From Drosophila pseudoobscura (taxonomy: Eukaryota > Arthropoda > Insecta > Diptera > Drosophilidae), in contig NC_046680.1 of NCBI RefSeq assembly GCF_009870125.1, forward strand, positions 7,130,001 through 7,194,000: a DNA stretch of 64,000 bases, read 5' to 3'. Below, piece by piece: positions 1 through 11,569 of the stretch. Under the pieces are notes generated by a model, which saw nothing but the letters and a program-made list of their open reading frames with translations, was not told the origin of the DNA and ran no database searches. A program made the translations under genes and the position numbers. Position 1 is the first letter of the stretch, and every line of letters begins with the position of its first letter.

Positions 1-3
1 CCC

Positions 4-878
4 TTGGGCGCCCTAAAGCACAACTACCTAAAGATGTTCGCGGTCCTCTTCTTCCTCATGCTCTTTGTCCTAGGCATTGGCAGCACCGTGGGCATGGGCA
101 CCTGCATCCTGCGCGTCGTCCGGGATCACTTTGGGCCACGTACGACGCCCACATGGGCTCTGGCCAGCTGTCTGACGGTCGTGGGTTTCGGCGTGAGCAT
201 CGTTTACATGACGCCGGGCGGGCAATTCATTCTCAATCTGGTGGACTTCTATGGCGTGTCCTTTACAGCTCTGATCCTGGCCATTGGCGAACTGGTGGCC
301 GTTGCCTGGGTCTATGGTGAGTCCCCTACCGCCTCTCCACTCATGCGAGTCCTTTGAGTGGCTGCTGGTCTCTTTCTAAGCACGTATCCTCTTAGGCGTC
401 CATCGCTTCTGTGCGGACATCAAGTTCATGATGGGTATCGAGACGGGCTGGTACTGGCGCCTCTGCTGGCTGTTCATCACGCCGGGCCTGATGGCCGCTG
501 TCCTCTTCTACATGCTGCTCGACATGTCGCCCCTCACATATAAGGGCGTGGCCTATCCCGCTTTAGCTCATGGTAAGGAAGGAGACCCAGCTCCTTCTCC
601 TTCTCCTCCTCTCTCTCACTCACTGCTCTCCTTTGCCCCCTCAGTTTTCGGCTGGTTCTTGGCCGCATTGGGCCTGGTCCAGTTACCAGGCTGGGCATGC
701 TATGCTCTCTACAAGCAACGCCACCGCCCCGGCAGCTTCTTGCAGGTACGTTGCGGTCTCGTCCGCTCGTGCAGCCCACCTCATAACCCTAATATTTGCT
801 CTGTAGAAGCTACGTGCCGCCTGCCAGCCAACGGACACTTGGGGACCAGCCAATGCACAGATGGATGTCAGCAGCTAG
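4..878 (+). CDS. SLC6 sodium:neurotransmitter symporter-like protein, C-terminal exons (partial)
   Basis: Four exons are visible: 4-316 (open to the left edge), 396-572, 645-745 and 807-878 (TAG). All three introns have GT..AG ends and phases 1, 1 and 0 that join one frame of about 220 residues. The protein is strongly hydrophobic, with about four membrane segments matching the end of the SLC6 fold. The family hallmark YGVHRFCADIKFMMG followed by W-Y-W-R-x-C-W spans the first splice junction, as in SLC6 transporters (YGxxRFxxDI). SLC6 proteins import amino acids, amines or osmolytes using the sodium gradient across the plasma membrane. The substrate cannot be told from this end. The N-terminal sodium- and substrate-binding segments lie left of the window. 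Its position beside Vps51 suggests the D. melanogaster CG15088 orthologue, which I recall from memory and have not checked. Confidence 0.9.
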
Positions 879-938
879 AAAATGAGGTTTCTCCATGGCC
901 TCACGCTGCGTATACGTAATGCCATAAAGTATGGTATA

Positions 939-944
939 AATAAA
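939..944 (+). terminator. poly(A) signal of the SLC6 gene
   Basis: AATAAA lies 61 bases after the SLC6 stop codon, inside an A-rich stretch. It is the expected distance for a short Drosophila 3' UTR. Confidence 0.6.
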
Positions 945-3900
945 AATAGTTTTAAACAAAAAACAATGAGAGCTTAGGAGTTTTAGGAATCCAGGCAGGA
1001 TGCAGCTGCTAATCCTGCTGCTGGTGCTGCAAGCACTTTTAATTACCTCAGGGCATGGCTCCAGTGGGGCTTCAAATGGGGCGTGGCTGTTGCAATATGT
1101 ACCACAAATATGTAGTTGTGTGTGTGCTTAATGTTTGTGTTTGACTGTTTTGGAATGCCAGACATGTCAGCAATGCAGAACTGCGCAAATACTAAACGGA
1201 AACAACAGAAATAAAGCTGAAAGAAGCGGGTCGAATCTCTCAATACCCTGGTAAATGAAAACATGCAAAAATAGAGATCGTTTTCGGGTGCAATTGTTGC
1301 TCAGACAATGAATACGCGCAAACTGGTATAAGGGATTCGTATCTATTGGATCCTCGATACCTCAATAGCCGCCTCGACGGACGGCGGAAAAGATGAAATG
1401 GTGATGGAGTAAGCTGAGGAGCGTGCTTAAATAAAACATTCTGTTAACTGTTGTTCCACATTTTCATTTGGCGTGGTCCACACATGAGAGTCGGGAGGTG
1501 GGCAGTTGGGGAGTTGGGGAGGTCGGGCTGCATAGAGTGGTAAGGGGAGCAGCTCGGTGGAGTGGCAAAGGGCTCGCAAATCAAAATGGCTGGCATGTGA
1601 CAAAGTTGAAAAGTAAATATGCAGCGGAATGGAAAAAAACACACAGAGTGCTACACTGTTTCCACTTCTTTCCTGTACTCGTAGTTTCCTCTCTACTCTG
1701 CTCCTGCTCCTCTCCTCTCCTCTTTCGTTTTCATTTTATTACTCTATTTTACACTCTCTGCTCCTCGATGGGCAGCCTTCCTCTCGTCTCTTAGGTTGTC
1801 TGTTGCACTGCTTTTTTCCCCATCCTATGACAGCGCATTTATTTACATGTACACGAATTTATGTGTGAGTGTGTGACTGTGTGCGTGTGAGTTGTCAAAA
1901 AAAAGTGACAGTGTTAAATTTCGGTTCATCCCCTAACCACATAGGCCCTCCCCTGCCCCACCGAACAGAAATTGAAGTGTATGTTGACTTTGACTGACGT
2001 GTCGTTAGCGCTGAAGAGCATTTTTTTTTGTATTTAAGGGCGCGGGGCAACACTTTGCGTGTGTGTGGCACACACACATACATACATACAGACATGTCAC
2101 AGAGACAAACAACTTTCTTTCACGTCCTTTCGTTGTTCGTTCTTTTAACGATGCGCGTAAATCTTGACATACTTTCGCCGCTAGATGAGCAGCAGCTGCG
2201 AAGGTGGAAAGGGGGTGGTAGGGGCGTATGGTGAGTGATGGGGCAAGGGCCACTCACACATGCCACGACCATTATTAGGCATGTCCTATCCCACACTGTG
2301 GTACCCACGAACAGCCGTCAGTCACGATTGTGAACGCCGCAAAGCAGACTACACTATTGGTGCAGCTGCAACCACACACACACACGGACGCACACACACG
2401 GGCACTTAAGTATCTGGCCACACGCTGGCCAAGCGAATGCAAATCTTCCCCTGAAGTGGGATCCAGATAATCCTCATCAGCCGCATCATCATCATGAAAT
2501 CCCAACTTCAGTTAGACACCAAAGGAGCACTCGGCCACATGGCTGAAAGCTATTTTTCCAACTTTCCTGCAAACACACAGATACCCCCATCCAGCAGATA
2601 CTTTCACTCACTTACACACACACACACACACACATGTGCACACAACATACATATGACGGAAGCAGCTGCCAGCCAGCCACCCTGCCAGCTCGTAGTTCTG
2701 CTGCATGCTCCATGCACACTCTTGACGCAAGGTTCAAGAGCATTTCTCTGGATCTGGCCCTAGAACGCCATCGCTCCATCCCATGTCGGATGCTATGAGC
2801 TCTTCCCATAATAAATATGAGCTGTAATAGAGGAACATGCGCTTCCCTCTGGCATGTCGCACCTGTCAGCGGCATGGCATCCCTTGCGGTTCTTATAGTA
2901 AAAGTTGTTTCCTCTTTTATCTATTCACTTAACTTCAACCATCGGCCAGAGAAAAGGCAATAACAGCGTGTATATGATCAAATAAAACATCCTAGTCGCA
3001 ATCGATGACTTAAACTGTTTATCATGGTGCTCCTGCTCCTTTCGATGGCTTGTACGGCCAGCCTGGCGTATACTTAATGCGTCGCAATGCTGCCACAAGT
3101 TGTGCACTTTCCCAGGCCCTGGGCCTGCGTTGACACTTGACTGAAACTTAATTGTGTTAAACATGAGGTAAAAAAAATACGGAACCATGTAGAAATTCAT
3201 GGTTACCCAACATTAGGCCCCAAATTGTGTGCCCCCCGCTATCCCGTCAACAACTAATTGGAGCGAACATAGGGTCGATTATTTTGTGGTTCTCTGAGGC
3301 AATTAGGTAAATGAATCGATAGACTACCCTTCTCCGAATACCCCCAGACCCACCCGCCGTCTAGACAGCATAAATTTACTTATTTATATCTGAATATTTC
3401 GTGGAATGGTGGGTGTGCCGTGGGTGTATCTGAAATTACTGATTCATCTTGAGCCATTGTCTTGGGTAATTTATGTCATTTACCAGCATTTGCTGCTTAT
3501 CAAAGTCACAATAAATTAAAAGTGAAATGATCTGCCCCTCTGCCAGATCTCCACTCTGCCTGTGCGCCACTCCACCCACTGCCTCCCGTCTTTCAAAGCC
3601 AATTACGCTTATTACATAATTCAGCAGCAGCGGGGCATCCATGGGGCCATCCATGAGGCAAGGCAGTAGCCCACGCATCCAACAGATGGGAAAAATATGC
3701 AAGATATAGAGAAGGTGGAAAGAGAGAGACAACCACAAGGAGACAAGGAAAGGTAGTGCGGAGAGAGTGGGTGCTGCTATCATAAAGGAAAGTCAAGTCA
3801 AACAATTAAGAAGACCCCGTCGATGGACTAAAAGCCTTAAGAGTCCTGTTACCCCCTCTCCCCCAACCAATCTGGCAGAGTCCTTCCTCTGGCCACTCCC

Positions 3901-4772
3901 AGACACTCCCAGGTTGGGTCCAGGCCAGTGCCTACAAAAATGTGTCTGTTGGCCCGAATTTCAGGTTTCATTAGCAGAAGGCAATGTGTGGTCCGTACGT
4001 GTGTGTGTGTGTGTGTGTGCAAAGGAGTTCGGGCTGCTATCAGAATGTAGGAGAAAGGAGGAAGGAGGCCGGAGAGGAGCCTGCTATCCAGCTGACAACG
4101 TAATACGAATGTCGAAACAATATTTTCCATGTCTGCTAATGTGTTGGATCCGGGATACATACACACGTATACATATATGTGCGTGCCACAAAGATAGACA
4201 GAGACAGCAACAGCGACAGAGAATGAGCAGAAGGAGAGACTGTGGCGAGACACTGGAATCCTATTAAGAAGTTTTCTATCGCAAATTAAAATCTAAATAC
4301 GCAAACAAAATGATGGTGACGTCTGCGCCACGGGTTGGCCACGGCGTAGCGGCAGCCACCATTCAACCGAAGAGAAAGCACATCTACACGGCGAGAAAAT
4401 ACAGCGATTCGGGTAAAACCTCACGCAGAGCGCAGACATTCAGAGAATCAGGCATTGAGAGGGTATACATTGAGAGGGTCTTTATAAACATCGAATATGG
4501 ATATACATATGTGGGAATTGTTTTATATCTGATAAATTTATATACTTATATTAGCCTCTCGGGGTTTTCAACCAATTTCACATGCCAAGCATTTTAGAAC
4601 TTTTTTCCTCTTGCCTCTAGAAAAAGGCAGAGTTTTTTGTGGAATTTCTCACCGTGTCTCGCCAGCAAAGACATCAAGAAAATAAGTATTAGCCAGCATA
4701 AAGGTATTCACAAAACGCCAGACAACATCCCTCTCCCTCTCTCTCTCTCGCTTTTACCCCTCTAATCCAGAG
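945..4772. other. intergenic region, no gene recognised
   Basis: No convincing open frame or splice chain is seen on either strand. The stretch holds short microsatellites: CA-rich tracts near 2075-2095, 2375-2400 and 2615-2635, and a GT tract at about 4002-4018. Several AT-rich segments are also present. It may hold regulatory DNA, but nothing specific can be supported. Confidence 0.5.
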
Positions 4773-4776
4773 CCAC

Positions 4777-7700
4777 TGTAATATTCGACGCTTGTCGTGC
4801 CGTTTATTTGAATTATGAACGGCTAACTCCCAAAATTACAGCCTAAAACTAGGCAGAAGAAAAAAAAAATTCGAGTTGCAGAGCTTGTGAGCTTTAACCA
4901 TACCACTAACCATACAGTATATAGATGTGCCAGTTCATACAACGAAATTGTCACACACCGACTTGCGCTATCCGTACCCCAGAGTGACGTCATCATGAGA
5001 GATAGAGCGCAGAGAGAACATCTTTGCATGTGTTAGTACACACGCAATATGTTTCGACAAAAATATGTGATTGTATGTTTTTTCAGATTTTTTGAACTCT
5101 CTCAGGTCTGATCTGTTTTGCCACCAGCATGTTTTAGTGTATGGGTGCACATGCATTCTCACGTACTTTGCGTGTGTGTGTTTAGTATTGCTGGCCGCTA
5201 GAACTGAAATTTGAGTTTGGTTCTTGTTTCGGGTCTTTTGATGGACTGACCTACCGCCACAAAATAAATGAAGAATGGGCAGGGGGTGGGGGTATGGTAC
5301 ACTAGGGCGCGGGAAACAAAATAAAAGCTGTTATTTGTTTGATTTATACCACAAAATTTAAAATATTATAATAATATAATTACACATTTATTTCCTTATT
5401 TTAAACAGGTTGATTATAAATTATAAAAATTATGCAAACGCCGTCGGTTCTCGACGTTTTGTTTATATCAAAGACTATACAATACCAAAGACTATACAAT
5501 ACCAAGATGTTGCATGAGCGACCAAAAAGCTGTTCTATGGCGGGTCCTAACATTAGAACCCAAAAGGCACGAGGGAGCGCACGGGGTTTCAATTCCCTTT
5601 TCGCCTGTACTTCGTCTCTACCGCGACCCCGCTGCCCATCGGTTTCGTCTGTTCGGCAATTCTGGACTCTCGAGCCTCAGCACCGTCGAAGCGGTGGTCG
5701 CGGATCGCCGATGTCTTTGGAGCGGCACAGTGGGAAAATTCGATTGGAAAATTCTCTATTAGAATTTATCTAAAGCACTCATACAATTTTTTTACTATTT
5801 CGGCTGAGTCCCCACTGTACCGAGCCAAAGACATCAGCGACCACGCTGCCCTACGGTTTCGGCACGCAGACGATTCATATTGTGTTTTTGTATTCTTTCT
5901 CTCGAGACAGTAATTTTGCAGTAATTTTGAAAACCCTCATGCAATATACGAATGTTATAAACTTTAATATTTATGTGCATATGTATGTACATAAGATATT
6001 TTATAATTGAATTAGAAAATTTATGGGTATTGTCCATGAGAGTATTCAAGGTGCGACCGGCATCTAAATTTGTACTTTGCAGATTCCCGTCGGAAAGCGC
6101 GCGATTGAAAATTGATTTGAAATATACATATGTAAAACCAATTCCATTTATATTTATGCATATTTATTTAAGTATATATATATATATTCTTATATTGTAT
6201 ATTTAGATACATCATTGTTTTAGTTATAATAAACAAAAACGTCGAGAACCGACGGCGTTTGCATAATTTGTATAATTTATAATCAACCTGCTTAAGATAA
6301 GGAAATAAATGTGCAATTATATTATTATATATAGTCGAGAACCGACGGCGTTTGCATAATTTTTATAATTTATAATCAACCTGTTTAAAATAAGGAAATA
6401 AATGTGTAATTATATTATTATAATATTTTAAATTTTGTGGTATAAATCAAACAAATAACAGCTTTTATTTTGTTTCCCGCGCCCTAGTGTACCATACCCC
6501 CACCCCCTGCCCATTCTTCATTTATTTTGTGGCGGTAGGTCAGTCCATCAAAAGACCCGAAACAAGAACCAAACTCAAATTTCAGTTCTAGCGGCCAGCA
6601 ATACTAAACACACACACGCAAAGTACGTGAGAATGCATGTGCACCCATACACTAAAACATGCTGGTGGCAAAACAGATCAGACCTGAGAGAGTTCAAAAA
6701 ATCTGAAAAAACATACAATCACATATTTTTGTCGAAACATATTGCGTGTGTACTAACACATGCAAAGATGTTCTCTCTGCGCTCTATCTCTCATGATGAC
6801 GTCACTCTGGGGTACGGATAGCGCAAGTCGGTGTGTGACAATTTCGTTGTATGAACTGGCACATCTATATACTGTATGGTTAGTGACCATACATAGGGTA
6901 TCAGCTGTTTTGCGACCAAGTGGCAACACTAAGATATGCAATTTTTCTGCTTTGCACTATATTTCATTAAATATTGCTGTGGCTGGATTCTGTATAACAG
7001 AAAAAGACCATAGAAGGTGTGGAAAAAACGTGGGTTGCTGTACCTAGTAGTCCCAGCCTCTGTCTTTTTTACCTCGTGGCCGTCAGAGTGACCGGCAGGG
7101 AAAAAAGAAGTCTGCTTGAGCGGACCCAGTTCGCTAAACAAGGTCAAGCCCAAAGTCAAAGCCTAGTGCAAGTGCCAAGTGCGGCTCAAAGTGATCATTG
7201 AATTTGAGTGGACGCGCCAGTCATATATCGCCAATACTGGGGCAGCCGTTCGACCATTTGGAAACGAGCGCCCCCAGTGTATCAACATTTTTCGAAACAG
7301 TGGTGCAATTCTGTTGAGGTAATTATCCACCCAGCTGCAGCGACCCGTTGAAAAATGTTCTGTTCTTTCCGTGTAGGATTAGCACCACTAGTATCTACGT
7401 ATTGAAACGCTGGTCTAGAAGATACGGATTGGTTATTCCCGGAGACCTCTTGGCCACGTGCCCGTACCACCGTTCGGTAGCCGAGGGCATGGACTTGCTC
7501 CTCAAGTAAACCCGATCGGTGTGCTCTGCAATCTTCGCCTGGACACGTTCGACCCATGGGGATGAGCTGAGTGACTCTTCAAATAAACCAGTCACCCCAC
7601 GAGCAATCCAGTGTGCGAGTGTACCTAACCTCACGCCGCAGATGGACCGCGGTCATTGACCCCTGGCCTCGGAAGCAGCTGATGTTACCTGCGCCCGGTA

Positions 7701-9017
7701 CAATCGTGTGCCACCTTCAGACTTCGAGTAGGAACTCGGTCTCCAGCCGGGAAGCATCGAACCCGCATCGGATTTAGTTATATTCTCTATCTTTCTTTCG
7801 AAATTAGACCCGATATGCGAAACCCTGTTTTTTTTTTAGCCGCTTTCTGTTTAACAATGTTCTTTTGATACGGCAAAAATGTGCAAAAGCCAAGTAAATA
7901 CGGTATAAACAAAAAGGGAATTCCTGTCCATGGGCTAAGTCGAACTTGAACAAATGAGTAGTGTATTAATACCAATTATTTTTACAGTTTTTGATTTTGG
8001 TTGCCACGCATTCATCTCATCATCTATGCAGATACTCATCACAATCACACACATCATCATACTCATCCACCCATCAAATCACCTCATCCAACACACAACG
8101 AAAGATCTTTCTGCGTGGGAGTCAAAGTTATTAATCGTCTCGTAAGTGATTATAAGAGAAAAAAAAAACAAGTAAGCAATCTGAAAAGAATGAATGTGCG
8201 GTAACTATTCGTTGGTCTTCAACCATGATCACGGTTTTACACACGTAGTACTCATGCCTTTAAACGACTTTCCATATACCCGATTTTTGTCTGGTTTTGG
8301 CACTGCCCAAGTACCGTAATGACATATGACGTTTCCTTGTTCATATGATGAACACGTACCTATTTCTTGCCTTTATCTATACATACTACTAATCATTTTT
8401 ATAGATTTAAGAACCTTATACGCTACCTCGCCCCTATGATACTCTTAATACTAGTAATACCCTATAAATGTAAGACGATACCGAATAGCAGGCTTATATT
8501 AGGGACTAGATCCTATTAGCGTTAGGTTTGATAGGAATTTAAATGAAGAATTATGGATTGTTTAAATAAAGTAGTTTTGGAAATGAACCGTGGCTAAATA
8601 GATTATATCGGAACCATGCAACCTCGAAAAACGGAGATGTGACCCACCGCAGTCTTTGTTGGAGGGATCCTGACGATTAATAGGTGGCCCTGAAGGATCA
8701 TGGTAGGGTGGGCGTTCTCGCCAATGGGCGATACCGCAGCCGACAAAGATCTGACCGGTGATCTTCTTCGTTCACGTGTACATGCTGATCTGTCCCTTTG
8801 ACCCCCCTGTATCCCGTTTCCTAGTATCCTTTCCCTACTCGTACGCGATTTTTTTTATAAATTCTTATCTCGACCATTTGCCAGAGCTATAAATGGGTAG
8901 TAAAATTTCCTCCATGCCCACACCCCGCCGACCAGAGACAAAAGCCGAAGCCAGCGCGTACTTCCTACTCCCGTTTACTTATCATCAGCTCCTCGACCCT
9001 GTACGTTGTATGCTACA
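4777..9017 (+). repeat. 5' LTR, interrupted by a nested inverted-repeat element
   Basis: The left part is 4777-4903 and the right part is 6893-9017. Together they match the 3' LTR (14867-17118) base for base wherever I compared them, and both total 2252 bases. Bases 4904-6885 plus one copy of a 7-base duplication are an insertion absent from the 3' LTR. The repeat begins TG and ends CA. Near-identity of the two LTRs implies a recent insertion, because LTRs are identical at integration. Confidence 0.93.
4904..6885. mobile_element. DNA element with about 550-base terminal inverted repeats, inserted in the 5' LTR
   Basis: The termini are CACTAACCATACAG and its exact complement. The target ACCATAC is duplicated (4897-4903 and 6886-6892). 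The left arm runs about 4904-5458 and the right arm about 6336-6885, nearly perfect complements. An extra partial copy of the right arm's inner end lies at 6238-6335. The centre holds a second, shorter inverted repeat (near 5690-5735 and 5808-5848). No transposase frame is present, so it is non-autonomous. A 7-base duplication is compatible with P-superfamily elements of the 1360/Hoppel type, and the long arms with a foldback-like structure. The superfamily is not settled. Confidence 0.88.
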
Positions 9018-10009
9018 GGTAAAGACAAATTTTAAATGGCAATTGGTTCGAAAAGTCTGTCCCGATTTTATGGCAGGGTTTCTTAAAGAATTTGTAAAAC
9101 TTGGCGCCCAACGTGGGGCCCTTCTTCGGCTTGCCCCGACCAAGAAAGTTTTATAAAGTCATCAACACCAATGCGAGCTGCATCTCAATGCAGTGGCACA
9201 AGACTTATTCCTTCATCCATTAATTCCCAACAGATATACATGGTCGTGCATTGTCGGGGTGATTGACTTCGAGTAGCTGGATTGCGTAGCAGTTTCTAAA
9301 AGACTTTAAAGCCCCGCGCTCGAGGTTAATCAAATTACTAGGCATAGTAACGAACCTGTAGTATCTGGCCGGATAGGCCACTCCGCTAAATAGCGCGTTC
9401 TAATGTTTCGGTCGGATTTAGGTTTCAAAGTGGATTAGCTCTACTGCCTACCCACCAAGATGGGAGCGTGTTGTTTGGGGGATGAACTTGTCCATACCGT
9501 TGCTGATCATTGTCTGCCGTTTTGGCCTGGATCAGGTTAGTCAGTGGTTTAGAGCTACGGCCTGCCCGCGAACGAAGGCAATAGAATCGGAGATGGTATA
9601 TTTCCTGGGTCAGCATAACCTTGTCTACTTCTTCAGTTTTTCTATTGTTGTTCCGTTTTTTTGTTTGACAGACGTAGGTGGAATGGCTCTACTGTATTGT
9701 GGTTCTGGACGACCTACAGTTTTTGCGACCTACAGTATAAGTAGAGGGCCATCGGTTTGTCAGGGTTTCGGATTGCTCGGATATCCGTCAGTGGTGTAGA
9801 ACTACCGAACGGTCCCAGTTCATCCGATGACTCATTGTACTGATTGTTGATTGTTAATAATATCACCAGAGTCAGTGGGGGACACACTCCTATTAGACGA
9901 ATGTTGCATGGTTTCCGAATTTTGTGGATACAGAGTAGATATATCGATCGTTAAAAGTTAATAATCGAGAGTAGAAAAGAAAATCATATATTAGTAAAAT
10001 TAGGATAGG
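9018..10009 (+). other. retrotransposon leader between 5' LTR and gag
   Basis: This 992-base untranslated leader holds the primer-binding site at 9102-9119 and then sequence with no long frame. It probably carries the packaging signal, which cannot be located by eye. Confidence 0.7.
9102..9119 (+). promoter_or_regulatory. reverse-transcription primer-binding site (lysine tRNA type)
   Basis: TGGCGCCCAACGTGGGGC is the classic 18-base primer site complementary to the 3' end of a lysine tRNA. It lies 84 bases beyond the end of the 5' LTR, whereas most retroelements have it within a few bases. The LTR end is well fixed by the 3' LTR and the target duplication. Confidence 0.8.
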
Positions 10010-11569
10010 ATGTCATTGGATTGGAGTTTTGACGAGATTGATCAAAACGACCATTCCGATATTATCTGTTGTATTTGCGTAAGACAGGTAGAATATCGGA
10101 CACAGCTTCTAAGAACAAGTTGTAACCACGTATTTCATTTAGTGTGTTTTAATACGAGAAGAGGTGAAAAGACCGTGTGCCCGGCGTGCAACAAGCCCCT
10201 ACAATCATCTGCTCCTAGCTTAGCTGAGGAATTAGCCGTAGCGCAGGCGTCCGCCTCGAACGTAGAGTCTTCTCAGCTTCGAATGAGAACCAGATCACAG
10301 CGTGTGACAGCAGGTCCAGCTGCGAATACTGAAAATTTACCTTCCGTTGGTCCAACTGAAGTCGGTGTACCAATCATGCCAGTTCAGAGTAGCGAGCCAG
10401 CGAATGAAGCAAGCCCAGGCTTGGCTCAAATGGCACAGGCGTTGACGGACGCTATGGGTCAAATCGGGTTGTTGTCTCAAGCCATGACTCAAATGACTCA
10501 GACTATGGAAATAGGATTCCAACGTTTGGCAAGTCCAACGGTACAGCCGCCGAATGACCAAGCTGCTGGATCTTCACAGCCTAGTGGAGAAAATCAAACC
10601 TTCGAACAGTTGTTCCAAATACCAACTCGAGAGTCCGTAGGTGCCCCGATAAATCAGGCTAATGAGTCTAATGTCTCGGTAACCCCATGGGGATCCCAAC
10701 AGATAGCGGGACTACGACCAGATAGGATTGGACAAATAATCGCAGGATGGAAGGTGCGGTTTTCCGGAAATTCGTCCATGTCGGTGGAAGATTTCATATA
10801 TCGGATAGAAGCGCTAACCAAGCAGACCTTAGAGGGTAATCTCGATCTAGTGGCCAGAAACGCCATTTATTTATTTGAAGCCAGTGCGAGCGAGTGGTTT
10901 TGGCGTTACCATAAAAGCGTACCATCCGTGACCTGGCCGCAGCTAAGTACAGCCTTAAAAACTCGATTTAGAGATGGGCGTACCGATCTGGAAATTCGTA
11001 CGGCAATAGTGCAACGAAAGCAGAAGCCGCACGAACTATTTGATACATTTTACGAAGCCATTGTAACCTTGTCCGACAAACTAGTCAACCCCATGTCCGA
11101 AATGTCGCTGTTGGAAGTGCTAAAGTCGAATCTCCTGGCCGATATCCAACATGAAATTTTATACATTCCCATTCTGTCAGTAGCACAATTGCGCAACATA
11201 GTGCGTACTCGCGAACGGTTTTTGCAATCAGTGGCTAAGCCTATGGGCAGCGCTGAGCCGAAGCGTAATCCTATACGACGACAGGTGCATGAAATTGTGG
11301 TACAGACAGACAAGGAAGGCGATGAGGTCGATGAAACAGAACAGCTAGATATCGCTGCAGTAACCCTTTCCTGTTGGAACTGTGGTTGTCAGGGGCATCG
11401 GTATCAAGACTGCGTAGGTGATCGCACCGTCTTTTGTTACGGCTGTGGCAAACGGGATACGTATAAACCGTCGTGCTCTAGGTGCAACGATCCAAAAAAC
11501 TCGTCAAGCCGTGCACAATCGACAGGTGCACGCAAACCAAACAGCTCGAAAGCAACGAACACCATTTAA
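10010..11569 (+). CDS. gag: retrotransposon Gag with N-terminal RING-H2 finger and zinc knuckles
   Basis: This is a 519-residue frame from an ATG. Residues 20-60 fit a RING-H2 signature: C20-x2-C23-x14-C38-x-H40-x2-H43-x2-C46-x10-C57-x2-C60. A Gln/Ser/Thr-rich linker follows. The region from about 230 to 420 looks like a retroviral-type capsid, with helices and a WxxL/RF-rich pattern. One canonical CCHC knuckle (C-x2-C-x4-H-x4-C) starts near residue 455, and a second near 476 has Thr where His is expected. Gag forms the particle and binds the genomic RNA through the knuckles. A RING finger is not a usual Gag part. It could give ubiquitin-ligase activity or a zinc-stabilised assembly domain, but the function is inferred only. 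The end overlaps pol. Confidence 0.92.
   Translation: MSLDWSFDEIDQNDHSDIICCICVRQVEYRTQLLRTSCNHVFHLVCFNTRRGEKTVCPACNKPLQSSAPSLAEELAVAQASASNVESSQLRMRTRSQRVTAGPAANTENLPSVGPTEVGVPIMPVQSSEPANEASPGLAQMAQALTDAMGQIGLLSQAMTQMTQTMEIGFQRLASPTVQPPNDQAAGSSQPSGENQTFEQLFQIPTRESVGAPINQANESNVSVTPWGSQQIAGLRPDRIGQIIAGWKVRFSGNSSMSVEDFIYRIEALTKQTLEGNLDLVARNAIYLFEASASEWFWRYHKSVPSVTWPQLSTALKTRFRDGRTDLEIRTAIVQRKQKPHELFDTFYEAIVTLSDKLVNPMSEMSLLEVLKSNLLADIQHEILYIPILSVAQLRNIVRTRERFLQSVAKPMGSAEPKRNPIRRQVHEIVVQTDKEGDEVDETEQLDIAAVTLSCWNCGCQGHRYQDCVGDRTVFCYGCGKRDTYKPSCSRCNDPKNSSSRAQSTGARKPNSSKATNTI

Noticed and set aside
4968-5162. 64-codon frame found in mirror image at 6627-6821
   Set aside because: It lies within the inverted-repeat arms of the nested element. 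The mirror copies follow from the palindrome, not from coding.
7282-7557. 91-codon frame repeated at 15383-15658
   Set aside because: It lies inside the LTRs and is duplicated only because the LTRs are. It has no domain and does not continue into the element.
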